Below are positions 35,351 through 43,846 of a DNA stretch of 64,000 nucleotides, piece by piece. Numbering within the stretch: position 1 is the stretch's first letter; every line of letters begins with the position of its first letter. The position numbers and the translations under genes are program-made. Origin of the DNA: UBA4466 sp963925035 (GTDB lineage: Bacteria > Bacteroidota > Bacteroidia > Flavobacteriales_D > Crocinitomicaceae); assembly GCA_963925035.1 (NCBI GenBank), contig CAWUSK010000039.1:1-64000 (forward strand), read 5' to 3'. A model generated the notes under the pieces. That model had not been told where the DNA came from. It did not search any database and was given only the letters and a program-made list of their open reading frames with translations.

Positions 35351-35917
35351 TTGAATAGAAAACCAAATAGCAATATTTTTAGCGATGCGGAATTAGTTCT
35401 TTTAGCAAAAAAGAAACGTTCTGACTTTGGGTTACTTTATGAAAAATACTTTGATCAGATATTTCGATTTGTCTTTAAAAAATTAGGGGGAATGGAAGAT
35501 ACAGCTGGAGATATTACACAACTTGTCTTCATGAAAGCAATGGCAAACCTTGATAAGTACGAAGATCGAGGATTTCCTTTTAGTAGTTGGTTGTATCGCA
35601 TTGCTCAAAACGAAGTGGCGCTATTTTTTAGAGGTGAAAAGAAAAATTATTCAGTTCCGATTGATGAAAATAGAATCACAGAACTGGCAACTGAAGCTGA
35701 TATCGGTTCAAAAATGAGTGTTGAGCAACAGGAAGAATTGGTCGAAATGTTGAACGGATTAGAAGAGGGTCAATTGGAAATCATTGAATTACGCTTTTTT
35801 CAAGAGTTAAGTTTCAAAGAAATTGCCGAAATTTACACTATTACTGAATCGAATGCTAAAATGAGAGTATACCGTATTCTAAAGAAAATCGGTAAAAAAT
35901 GGAAAGGAGAGAAATGA
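35351..35917 (+). CDS. ECF-type RNA polymerase sigma-70 factor
   Basis: 188 residues from a TTG; the frame is closed by a stop ten bases upstream, so no earlier start exists. Region 2 runs from about 24 (FGLLYEKYFDQIFRFVFKKL ... ITQLVFMKAMANLDKY ... SSWLYRIAQNEVALFFR) and region 4 covers the C-terminal helix-turn-helix (LEIIELRFFQELSFKEIAEI, ESNAKMRVYRILKKI). Region 3 is absent, as in ECF sigmas. It should direct RNA polymerase to a special set of promoters. In Porphyromonas an ECF sigma (SigP) controls T9SS genes; here the downstream genes are T9SS-related, which suggests but does not prove a similar job. The next gene starts in its stop codon (ATGA). Confidence 0.93.
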   Translation: MNRKPNSNIFSDAELVLLAKKKRSDFGLLYEKYFDQIFRFVFKKLGGMEDTAGDITQLVFMKAMANLDKYEDRGFPFSSWLYRIAQNEVALFFRGEKKNYSVPIDENRITELATEADIGSKMSVEQQEELVEMLNGLEEGQLEIIELRFFQELSFKEIAEIYTITESNAKMRVYRILKKIGKKWKGEK

Positions 35918-36120
35918 AAAAATTCATTTTAAATAAAGAAAAGACGGACTTAAATCCAACTGACGTACAAATTAAACGTCAGAAGGACTTTTCACGTCTT
36001 CACCATGAGTACGAAAAAGTAACCAAGCGTAGCAAACGACCTTTGTACAAAGACCCGAAATTATTCATGCTTTTGTTTATTCTTGGATTGGTCTTGTTTT
36101 TAATGTTTTACGAAGGATAA
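35914..36120 (+). CDS. Small single-span membrane protein coupled to the ECF sigma factor
   Basis: 68 residues from the ATG at 35914, which overlaps the sigma-factor stop (ATGA) and has a purine-rich AAAGGAGAG upstream, one of the best Shine-Dalgarno-like sequences in the window. The first ~48 residues are charged (MKKFILNKEKTD ... QIKRQKDFSRLHHEYEKV) with helical character, and a single hydrophobic span occupies about 50-65 (LFMLLFILGLVLFLMFY). With the span at the C-terminal end, the polar part should be cytoplasmic. It is too short for a classical zinc-containing anti-sigma (no HxxxCxxC), but position and topology make it a candidate membrane tether or anti-sigma. Confidence 0.82.
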   Translation: MKKFILNKEKTDLNPTDVQIKRQKDFSRLHHEYEKVTKRSKRPLYKDPKLFMLLFILGLVLFLMFYEG

Positions 36121-36172
36121 AACCGCTCTTTTTTGTTTCCAGACTCTTTTTTTGTACCTTCATCTGATAATT

Positions 36173-37183
36173 TTGAAAGGGTTGAGAAAACTACTAATTA
36201 TCTTGTTTCAATTGATGCTAACAAATGCTGTTGAGGCCCAAGATATACATTGGTCACAATTCAACGACAATCCACTTTTTCAGAACCCAGGAAATGCTGG
36301 AAATTTCAATGGTGATTACCGTTTTGTAGCAAATTACCGCGATCAATGGAGAAGTGTTACTGTTCCCTACACCACTCTTTCACTTTCTGCAGATGGAAAA
36401 CTCGCGAAACATAAAAATTTAGGTTACGGTATTCTATTTTTTCACGATGTTGTGGGAGATGGAAGTTTAAGAACAATCGAACTTCAAGGAAACGTTTCTT
36501 ATTTAATTAAATTATCAAAAGATTCAACGCATACAGTTCGATCGGGCCTAAATATAGGCATGAATCACCGACAATTAAATTTCGATCAACTGTATTTCAA
36601 CAACCAATATGATGGAATTCAGTACAACCCTTCACTTTCATCAAACGAAGTATTAAGTAATGATCGAAAAACTAATTTTTCACTCGGAATTGGAGCGGTT
36701 TATGAATACTATGTTAACAAGCGATTCAATATCATTGGAGGTGTTGGAGCGTACAATTTAAACAAGCCAAATCAAGGGTTTTACAACGATGTTATTCTTA
36801 GAGACATTCGCACAAATATTTTCGCAAAGGGAATTTACAAGATTGGGTTTGATTGGGATATTATTCCTTCTGTGAACTTGTCATTTCAAGGAAAATACAA
36901 CGAAATTATTTTTGGGTCTTCCTTTAAATATACACTCAAAGACCGTTTAGGTGAATACCGCGCATTGTATGCGGGAGGCTGGTTTAGAAACAAAGATGCT
37001 GGATATTTGTCATTAGGAATGGATTACCAAAGTTGGTTCGTTGGACTGAGTTACGATATAAATTTTTCAAAATTAGTTCCCGCCAGTCGTGCTAGGGGTG
37101 GATTTGAAATCGCAGTCCGTTACATTTTACATCGGTTTAAACCTAAAAAAATAGTACACAGAATATGTCCAGATTATATCTAA
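36173..37183 (+). CDS. PorP/SprF family type IX secretion outer-membrane protein
   Basis: 336 residues if started at the TTG at 36173 (MKGLRKLLIILFQLMLTNAV signal peptide); TTG codons at 36152 and 36182 are alternatives and a TAATTTTG box at 36168-36175 would favour 36182. After the signal the hallmark DIHWSQFNDNPLFQNPGNAG appears (PorP/SprF proteins begin with QxxxxSQFxxxPxxxNPAxAG), followed by alternating beta-strands ending FEIAVRYIL, consistent with a ~14-strand outer-membrane barrel. PorP/SprF members assist T9SS or help attach SprB-like adhesins. The following gene overlaps its end by 19 bases. Confidence 0.92.
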   Translation: MKGLRKLLIILFQLMLTNAVEAQDIHWSQFNDNPLFQNPGNAGNFNGDYRFVANYRDQWRSVTVPYTTLSLSADGKLAKHKNLGYGILFFHDVVGDGSLRTIELQGNVSYLIKLSKDSTHTVRSGLNIGMNHRQLNFDQLYFNNQYDGIQYNPSLSSNEVLSNDRKTNFSLGIGAVYEYYVNKRFNIIGGVGAYNLNKPNQGFYNDVILRDIRTNIFAKGIYKIGFDWDIIPSVNLSFQGKYNEIIFGSSFKYTLKDRLGEYRALYAGGWFRNKDAGYLSLGMDYQSWFVGLSYDINFSKLVPASRARGGFEIAVRYILHRFKPKKIVHRICPDYI

Positions 37184-39402
37184 TATTTTTCATTTTAGGT
37201 TCATTCTCGACAGTTTTCGGTCAGAATAATTTAAAAAAATACCTTGCTTTTGCTCAAGAACAATTTGACAAAGGAGATTATTTCTATGCCTTAGAATATT
37301 ACGGAAAAGTAATGGAGTTTGACTCTCAAACTGTTGATATTCTTTGGAGAATGGCAGAAACGAATCGTGCTTACAAAGACTACAGAAAAGCCGAATATTA
37401 TTACGCAAAAGTTTACGAGCGTGAAGAAGCTGGTATTTATCCCTCAAGTCTTCTACAACTTGGCTTAATGCAGAAGCAAAATGGAAAATTTGACCAAGCG
37501 CTTGAAACATTCAAGCGGGCCAAGAAGAAATATTACAAAGACAAAAAAAGTTATTTGTACCTCAAATCGAAACAAGAGTTAGCGAGCACCGTTTGGGCAA
37601 AGTCTGCAATTATAGATACTGCCAATGCCGTTATAGATAAATTACCCGAAACAGTGAATACACAAAACTCGGAGTTTGGACATGGCATTTATAACGGGGA
37701 ATTGATTTTTTCAAGTCTGAGAGCAGACTCCATTAGTGCGGCGGAAGAAGTCTATTCAACAGAATACAAAACCTCTTTGTATAGAAGTAAAATTGAAGAT
37801 TTAAAATTCCAACAATCGACTCAAATAAAAGAACTCTTTCTTGATCATTTAAATTCAGGAAACGGAAGTTTTTCTATGGATGGTAATCGCTTTTATTTTA
37901 GCCAATGTTCAGAAAAAGGTTATAATTATTCGTGTAAAATCATGGTCGCTTATTACAACAACGGAGGATGGTCGCAAATCGATTCCTTAGGTGAAATTAT
38001 AAACGAACCTGGGACAAACACTACAATGCCATGTATCGCAAAACTAAACGGAGATGAAACATTAATTTTCGCTTCTGACCGAGAAGATTCTGAAGGTGGA
38101 TTGGATTTATATTACAGTAAAATTAAAAATGGGAATCAATTCGGAAAGGCACGGTCAATTAGCGCTTTAAACACAATGGACAATGAAGTAACTCCTTGGT
38201 GGGATAATAAACTTAACCGATTGTATTTCTCATCATCTTGGCACAATGGATTCGGTGGTTTGGATGTTTTCTATTCTGAATATACAGATCGATTTGAAGA
38301 CCCAATTAATGCTGGACTACCGGTCAACAGTAGCGCTAATGATTTGTATTATTTCAACGCAAATGACAGTTCTTTTGTAACATCAAATAGAATCGGAGTT
38401 TATTTTAGTAAAAACCCTACTTGTTGCAGTGATATTTTCATGTTAAGCCCTCCAATAATTGAAGAGCCCCCTTCGAAAGAAGAAACTTTAGAGGAGTTAA
38501 ATAAGCGATTGCCAGTAACACTTTACTTTCACAATGATGTTCCTAATCCACGCTCTCGAGACACTTTAACTCGATTAAATTATATTACTACCTATAGTGA
38601 ATATACGGCAATGTTGGATCAATACAAAAACGAATATGCTAATGGCCTAAATGGAGAAAAAGCTGAATTTGCAAAAGAAGAAATCGAAAACTTCTTTATT
38701 GAATATGTCGACAAAGGTGCTTCTGATTTAACATTATTTAGAAATTTACTGTTAAAAGAATTGGACAAAGGCGCAAAAATAAACATCACTATTAAAGGTT
38801 TCGCTAGTCCGCTAGCCAAGACAGATTACAATGTTAATTTAACAAAGCGTAGAATTTCATCATTGATTAATTATATGCGTGAATTCAATGATGGCGTTTT
38901 CGTGAAATATCTAGATGCAACTGCAAACAATGGAGGGCAAGTTGTTTTTTCTCAAGTTCCTTTTGGAGAATATACAGCTAACCAATTAACAAGTGACAAT
39001 CCGAATGACGTTCAAAACTCCGTTTACTCCAGAAATGCTGCGATAGAAAGAAAAATTGAAATTCAGAGTGTCAGCTATTTAAATGAAAATCAGAAATTTG
39101 CGATTGTTTCCGACAATCCAGTGAAGGATGCAGGTACAAGTAGGCAAGGCGATATTATTAAACAGTCGTTTAAAGTGAAAAATGAATCTATGAATTCCGT
39201 TGAGCTGAATGCTATTCGTATTACTTGCGACTGTGTAACTGCTAGTGCTAGTAGAATGACCTTAGCACCAGGAGAAATAATAACAATTGACATGGAATTA
39301 GATACAACATCGAAAACAGGGTTTACCTTAGAATCAATCTATTTGAGCTTAAAAGACCAGCCTGAAGAATTAAGATTGTACATTTCAACAGAAATAAAAT
39401 AA
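37165..39402 (+). CDS. PorE-like TPR/PD40/OmpA-type protein with C-terminal DUF1573-like domain
   Basis: 745 residues. Signal peptide MSRLYLIFFILGSFSTVFG without a lipobox Cys; TPR units at about 22-130 (QFDKGDYFYALEYYGKVMEF); PD40 beta-propeller blades around 165-430 (ETLIFASDREDSEGGLDLYY, LYFSSSWHNGFGGLDVFYSE); an OmpA-like segment near 530-640 (INITIKGFASPLAKTDYNVN, LTKRRISSLINYM); then about 85 residues of Ig-like DUF1573 type (FKVKNESMNSVELNAIRI, CDC, LAPGEI). PorE, the T9SS peptidoglycan-linked lipoprotein, shares TPR-propeller-OmpA order but lacks the DUF1573 tail and has a lipid anchor, so this is a variant. It overlaps the PorP gene and should act with it at the outer membrane. Confidence 0.87.
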   Translation: MSRLYLIFFILGSFSTVFGQNNLKKYLAFAQEQFDKGDYFYALEYYGKVMEFDSQTVDILWRMAETNRAYKDYRKAEYYYAKVYEREEAGIYPSSLLQLGLMQKQNGKFDQALETFKRAKKKYYKDKKSYLYLKSKQELASTVWAKSAIIDTANAVIDKLPETVNTQNSEFGHGIYNGELIFSSLRADSISAAEEVYSTEYKTSLYRSKIEDLKFQQSTQIKELFLDHLNSGNGSFSMDGNRFYFSQCSEKGYNYSCKIMVAYYNNGGWSQIDSLGEIINEPGTNTTMPCIAKLNGDETLIFASDREDSEGGLDLYYSKIKNGNQFGKARSISALNTMDNEVTPWWDNKLNRLYFSSSWHNGFGGLDVFYSEYTDRFEDPINAGLPVNSSANDLYYFNANDSSFVTSNRIGVYFSKNPTCCSDIFMLSPPIIEEPPSKEETLEELNKRLPVTLYFHNDVPNPRSRDTLTRLNYITTYSEYTAMLDQYKNEYANGLNGEKAEFAKEEIENFFIEYVDKGASDLTLFRNLLLKELDKGAKINITIKGFASPLAKTDYNVNLTKRRISSLINYMREFNDGVFVKYLDATANNGGQVVFSQVPFGEYTANQLTSDNPNDVQNSVYSRNAAIERKIEIQSVSYLNENQKFAIVSDNPVKDAGTSRQGDIIKQSFKVKNESMNSVELNAIRITCDCVTASASRMTLAPGEIITIDMELDTTSKTGFTLESIYLSLKDQPEELRLYISTEIK

Positions 39403-39440
39403 ATCCAAGAGATTGTATTAATTTAGCCGAAAATTCAGCT

Positions 39441-40586
39441 GTGTCAAACTCTCCTAAACGTTTACATTTTATTGATTGGGCTAGAAGCATCGCTATTATT
39501 TTGATGCTTCAAGGGCATTTCATCACAGCTACTTTTCAAAATTATTCGGCGTTAAAATTCAAGGTTATAACTCAAGGAACATCAGGGAACTTTATTTTTG
39601 ATTTTTGGATTCAATTGCGCGGATTAACTGCTCCATTGTTTTTCACGATAACGGGGTTGATTTTTGTGTTTTTACTCGTTAAAAAACAATACGACAATCC
39701 GTTTAAGAACCCACGAGTTAAAAAAGGCTTACGTCGTGCCATCCAAGTTATTATTATTGGATACATGCTACAATTAAACATTAAAAATATTCCTTATTAT
39801 TTATCCGGTAAAATCAACGATAGGTTCTTCGCTTTTCATGTATTGCAGTCTATTGGTTTCGGAATATTGGTAATCATTCTCATTTACATTCTTTCAAGTT
39901 ACATTAAAAAAATACCGCTGGTTATTTACCTATTTGTCCTCGCTATAATAATTTTTGGATTGAAATCTTACCTAAAAGGAATGGGAAGCGCATACTTCCC
40001 AAGTAATGCACCAGCAATAATTCAAAATATTTTTCACGGAGAACACTCCATTTTCCCTATCTCCCCTTGGGTAGGATATATTTTATCTGGTGGTGTTCTT
40101 GGAGCAATTTTCGGTAAATATGAATCGCAAATTCATTCTAAATCATTCTGGTATAAATTTTTAATAATTGCGGTTTGCTGTCTACTCACTTTAAGAATAT
40201 TATTTCATGTTTTTGGAATTTACTTTTTTACAGAAGAGTTTAGCGCATCAGGATATTCTTTTATCACACTAATAAAAATAGTAACGCTATTGACCATATT
40301 GATATTAATTGATACAAAATTCAAATTTACAGAAGGTCTTTTTTCGGCGATGGGCCAAGACACATTAATCATCTACGTGCTGCATACAATGGTTTTATAT
40401 GGAGCGTTTATCGGAATAGGATTAAATACGTATTTTAGCAAATCACTTAGCGGAATGGAAGCAATTTTCGGGGCAGTTTTATTTGTAGTTTTATTTGCAT
40501 TTATCATCAAGTTAAAGCCTGGAATTGATAAAAAAATAAACTCGTTGAAAGAAAAAATACGGTTAACATTAAAACGAAAAGGTTAA
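39441..40586 (+). CDS. Multispan membrane acyltransferase-like protein, copy 1
   Basis: 381 residues from a GTG, with about ten hydrophobic spans. The N-terminal motif LHFIDWARSIAIILMLQGHF (8-27) has the Arg and His26 typical of membrane O-acyltransferase families (acyltransferase 3 / DUF1624, heparan-glucosaminide N-acetyltransferase-like). Family members move acetyl groups across the membrane to sugars. The nearest neighbour downstream (two bases away) encodes a paralog. Acceptor unknown; a role in modifying surface glycans is plausible but only inferred. Confident on membrane family, moderate on activity. Confidence 0.75.
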   Translation: MSNSPKRLHFIDWARSIAIILMLQGHFITATFQNYSALKFKVITQGTSGNFIFDFWIQLRGLTAPLFFTITGLIFVFLLVKKQYDNPFKNPRVKKGLRRAIQVIIIGYMLQLNIKNIPYYLSGKINDRFFAFHVLQSIGFGILVIILIYILSSYIKKIPLVIYLFVLAIIIFGLKSYLKGMGSAYFPSNAPAIIQNIFHGEHSIFPISPWVGYILSGGVLGAIFGKYESQIHSKSFWYKFLIIAVCCLLTLRILFHVFGIYFFTEEFSASGYSFITLIKIVTLLTILILIDTKFKFTEGLFSAMGQDTLIIYVLHTMVLYGAFIGIGLNTYFSKSLSGMEAIFGAVLFVVLFAFIIKLKPGIDKKINSLKEKIRLTLKRKG

Positions 40587-40587
40587 A

Positions 40588-41721
40588 ATGTCTGGTTTAA
40601 AAGTAAAGGAAGTTTCGGTTAAAGGAAAGCGACTCAAGTTTATTGATATGGCACGTTCGGTTGCCATATTATTAATGTTAGAGGGACATTTTGTCGATGA
40701 TTCGCTTATGGACGTGTTTAGAGACCACGACAATGCTATTTTTTCAACATGGTATTATATTCGTGGTTTTACAGCTCCGGTATTCTTGACGGTAACAGGA
40801 TTGATTTTCACCTACCTATTACTTCAAAAACAAGATGAACCTTACTTTTCTAACCTTCGAGTTAAGAAAGGATTCAAACGTGTTGTAGAACTGTTCTTTT
40901 GGGGTTATATGCTTCAATGGTACTCATTCCATGTTTTAGAATGTATTGCGGCTGGCATCTTCTCTATTCTAGTGCTGTTTTTACTTTACAAACTGATAAA
41001 AATAATTCCATTATGGATTTATTTCATGATTGCCGGAATTATACTTTTTACGTCATTTTTGTATTTTCAAAATATGCCAGATGACCAACAATGGTTGCCA
41101 ATAAACAATTCATTCCTAGAATCATTTTTTCATGGACCTAAGCATAAATCTATCTTCCCTATAGTGCCATGGATGGGTTATACGATGTTTGGATCAATGA
41201 TCGGTGCCTTGTTACACTCTTTGCATAAAATTGTAACAAAATATTACTTTGCTGGAGTATTCGTAATTGTAGGTTTCATACTTTATCACTATTCACACGA
41301 ATTACTCGAAGTAACTGATTCAATCTGGGCAACTATTAGCGGAAGAAACCCAAAAATAGTGCGCTTAAACTGGCTTTACAACCGCCTTGGAATGGTATTT
41401 ATGGAGTTAGGAGTATTGATGTTCATCGATAAACTTTTAGGAAAGCGAATAAAGGACACTAGCTTATTCCTAAAAGTAGGACAAAACACATTGACGATAT
41501 ACATCATTCACATGATTGTACTTTACGGAAGTATTTTAGGATTTGGATTGAATAAATATTGCTACAAAAATTTAAACCCACTGCAAGTAACAGTTGGAGC
41601 AATACTATTTATTACAACTTTTGTGATTTTTATAAAGTACTTGGATCAAATTAAAGCAAAACTATCTTTTATCCTTGTCCCGATAAGCAAGTTCTTTAAT
41701 CGACTATTTCGAGTAAATTAG
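40588..41721 (+). CDS. Multispan membrane acyltransferase-like protein, copy 2
   Basis: 377 residues, paralogous to the gene just upstream: KRLKFIDMARSVAILLMLEG then His34, FTAPVFLTVTGLIFTYLLLQ and the C-terminal GQNTLTIYIIHMIVLYGS all align with the first copy. In the first copy the segment after RRAIQVIIIGYMLQ continues for about 25 residues (LNIKNIPYYLSGKINDRFF) that is missing here, so one copy has an insertion/deletion in a loop. About ten spans. The stop overlaps the convergent SGNH gene by four bases. Activity is inferred from family. Confidence 0.75.
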   Translation: MSGLKVKEVSVKGKRLKFIDMARSVAILLMLEGHFVDDSLMDVFRDHDNAIFSTWYYIRGFTAPVFLTVTGLIFTYLLLQKQDEPYFSNLRVKKGFKRVVELFFWGYMLQWYSFHVLECIAAGIFSILVLFLLYKLIKIIPLWIYFMIAGIILFTSFLYFQNMPDDQQWLPINNSFLESFFHGPKHKSIFPIVPWMGYTMFGSMIGALLHSLHKIVTKYYFAGVFVIVGFILYHYSHELLEVTDSIWATISGRNPKIVRLNWLYNRLGMVFMELGVLMFIDKLLGKRIKDTSLFLKVGQNTLTIYIIHMIVLYGSILGFGLNKYCYKNLNPLQVTVGAILFITTFVIFIKYLDQIKAKLSFILVPISKFFNRLFRVN

Positions 41722-42824
41722 TTTTTCTTAGTGTTTGTTACTTCAAGCTTAGGCTTTTTGCGCTCGTACGGTGATGGAGCTAAAGGCTTTTCAAACTTTA
41801 TCTTTCTCTTAATTTTACGTTCGCCACATTCCTCTTCAACAACAAGCGTCACAATGTATTCTTGTGCGTATTTAAACTTGTGTGTCACAATCGAATCGGT
41901 GGATGATTTACCGTCTCCAAAATACCATTTAACTGAAATCGCATCTGGAAAGTAAGCGGTACAATGCGCTAAATACTCTCCAGTTTTAGTCCTCACGGGC
42001 TTCACCTTGACGACGTCGCCAATCAACTTAAATTCCTCCAAATGCAGATTCACGTACTTATAAGCAGTATTCGCAAGAAAATCAGCATCCTTTTCTAGAA
42101 TCCCTTTACTATAAGAACCACTTGGTGTGTTTTTAAAAATGGACGTAAAGAAAGTGTAGGCAATCAAAAAAGAACCTTCCAAGGTTGGGTGTTGACCATC
42201 TTCACGGTATAAATTAATAGGTGATTTACTTCTTACATCCTGCCAAACTTGTCCAACTGGCACAATAGGTAGGTTGAACTTTGTTGAAATATACTCATAA
42301 CCTCGCTTTACAGTGTCACTCATTTTTGTGTATGTATCAACTTCACTGCGTTCCGCAAAACCGTCCTTATATCCCCACGTCATATAAAGTAGTACATTCG
42401 TACACGAATTATTTGCGTAGACTGAATCTAAAATTTTTTGAATGTAAGGAACAGAAGCTGTATCGATGTAATTCTCTGGATAAGAAAGTTCACGACTAAA
42501 TCCTTGCAACACGACATAATCCCATTTTCTTTCTTTTAATTTTGCATACAACTCTGGTTTTAAGCTGTGCATCTTAAAACTATGATTACTGAACGCATTC
42601 ATCTCCACATACATCTTCACACCTTTCGCCTCAGCTATCTTATCAAACAGTACAGGCATACTGTTCATATGTGTATAGCTATTACCAATAAACAAAATAC
42701 TTTGATTTTGACTCTCCGGCAATGCAGAGGCCTGATTAACAGGTTGTTGTGAATAGGAAGATGCCTGAAGTAAAAAAGTAAACAACAGCATAAAAAAGCG
42801 CTTGAACTGATTGGTAAGTTTCAT
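41718..42824 (-). CDS. Secreted SGNH/GDSL-like hydrolase with C-terminal PKD-like domain
   Basis: 368 residues from the ATG at 42824 (MKLTNQFKRFFMLLFTFLL; an ATG at 42836 adds four residues). Signal peptide, then block I IGNSYTHMNSMP (Ser49 predicted nucleophile), VLQGFSREL in the block II/III region, and block V EDGQHPTLEG (Asp ~207, His ~210). A PKD-like beta domain at about 300-345 (VKWYFGDGKSSTDSIVTHKF) and a Lys/Pro-rich tail follow. No T9SS C-terminal signal is evident, so it may remain periplasmic or surface-associated. SGNH enzymes are esterases/lipases or carbohydrate deacetylases; the two membrane acyltransferase genes nearby make an acetyl-transfer/removal theme tempting but unproven. 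Confidence 0.8.
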   Translation of the reverse strand: MKLTNQFKRFFMLLFTFLLQASSYSQQPVNQASALPESQNQSILFIGNSYTHMNSMPVLFDKIAEAKGVKMYVEMNAFSNHSFKMHSLKPELYAKLKERKWDYVVLQGFSRELSYPENYIDTASVPYIQKILDSVYANNSCTNVLLYMTWGYKDGFAERSEVDTYTKMSDTVKRGYEYISTKFNLPIVPVGQVWQDVRSKSPINLYREDGQHPTLEGSFLIAYTFFTSIFKNTPSGSYSKGILEKDADFLANTAYKYVNLHLEEFKLIGDVVKVKPVRTKTGEYLAHCTAYFPDAISVKWYFGDGKSSTDSIVTHKFKYAQEYIVTLVVEEECGERKIKRKIKFEKPLAPSPYERKKPKLEVTNTKKN

Positions 42825-42903
42825 TATTTCAATCATAAAATTAATTCAAGAATTGAGTTACCAAATATTAAACCAAAATATTAAGTTCAAACCTCAGTTG
42901 TTT

Positions 42904-43293
42904 TTATCGTTGTGCAATACTCTCGGCAATTTGTGCCAATTTTTGTTGATCCAACTTCAGTTTTGGTTTAGCGAAATTCATATCATCCAACTTATCAATA
43001 GGAATTAAATGAATATGCGCATGCGGAACCTCGAGACCGATTACTGTCACTCCTATTCGCTTACAAGGAAAGACCTTCTCAATTTTTTTTGAAACCATCT
43101 TAGCAAAGATCATCATCCGACCTAAAAGTTCATCTTCAAGATTAAAAATATAATCCACTTCGATCTTCGGAATAACTAAAACATGTCCTTGCTTAACGGG
43201 CATAATATCTAAAAATGCTAAGAACTCTTCATTTTCCGCTACCTTGTAACATGGAATTTCACCATTAATAATTTTGGTAAATAACGTAGCCAT
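42904..43293 (-). CDS. HIT family nucleotide-binding protein
   Basis: 129 residues with the defining histidine triad HAHIHLIP (91-98) and the N-terminal FTKIINGEIPCYKVAENEEF, which places it in the Hint/PKCI-like branch. Such proteins hydrolyse nucleoside phosphoramidates or AMP-lysine-type adducts. Its ATG overlaps the greA stop by one base, so it is co-translated with greA. The greA-HIT order is common in Bacteroidota. Confidence 0.95.
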   Translation of the reverse strand: MATLFTKIINGEIPCYKVAENEEFLAFLDIMPVKQGHVLVIPKIEVDYIFNLEDELLGRMMIFAKMVSKKIEKVFPCKRIGVTVIGLEVPHAHIHLIPIDKLDDMNFAKPKLKLDQQKLAQIAESIAQR

Positions 43294-43766
43294 TAACGAG
43301 ATATTTCAACAACTTCAAATTGAATTATTCCATTTGGAGTTGTAATTTCCGCAATATCACCAACAGATTTACCTAACAGACCTTTACCTATTGGCGAATC
43401 CACACTAATTTTCTTCTCTTTTAAATTCGCCTCACTTTCAGCAACCAAGGTATAAATCATTTCCATTCCATTCATCGGGTTTTTGATTTTTACTGTTGAA
43501 AGAATGAACACCTTTGAAGAGTCAATATCTGAATCATCAATTACACGCGCATTAGATAGCACTTCTTTGAGCTTTGAAATTTTCATTTCGAGCAATCCTT
43601 GAGCTTCTTTTGCCGCATCGTATTCAGCATTTTCAGATAAATCACCTTTATCTCTCGCTTCACCAATCTGAACAGAAATCGCTGGACGTTGAACTGTTTC
43701 CATTTCATACAGTTCTTTCTTTAGTCTAGTAAGACCCTCTAAGGAATAATAACTTATTTGTGACAT
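43293..43766 (-). CDS. greA: Transcription elongation factor GreA
   Basis: 157 residues from the ATG at 43766 (MSQISYYSLEGLTRLKKELY); an upstream in-frame start at 43796 adds ten residues without family support. The N-terminal coiled coil carries the tip acidic motif GDLSENAEYDAAKEAQ needed for RNA cleavage by backtracked polymerase. The C-terminal FKBP-like half ends SPIGKGLLGKSVGDIAEITT as in GreA. Operon with the HIT gene. Confidence 0.97.
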   Translation of the reverse strand: MSQISYYSLEGLTRLKKELYEMETVQRPAISVQIGEARDKGDLSENAEYDAAKEAQGLLEMKISKLKEVLSNARVIDDSDIDSSKVFILSTVKIKNPMNGMEMIYTLVAESEANLKEKKISVDSPIGKGLLGKSVGDIAEITTPNGIIQFEVVEISR

Positions 43767-43788
43767 GTTAATTCTAATTTCATTATAC

Positions 43789-43821
43789 AAAAACAAGAGA
43801 GCCCTTAATAGGACTCTCTTG
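43789..43821 (-). terminator. Terminator of the TonB receptor / secreted protein / PorV-like unit
   Basis: CAAGAGAGCCC (43794-43804) and GGACTCTCTTG (43811-43821) pair with one mismatch around a six-base loop, and the minus strand then reads TTTTTG. It lies 25 bases after the PorV-like stop codon, ending that operon before greA. Confidence 0.82.
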
Positions 43822-43846
43822 AGATATTAAATATAGTAAATTCTTT

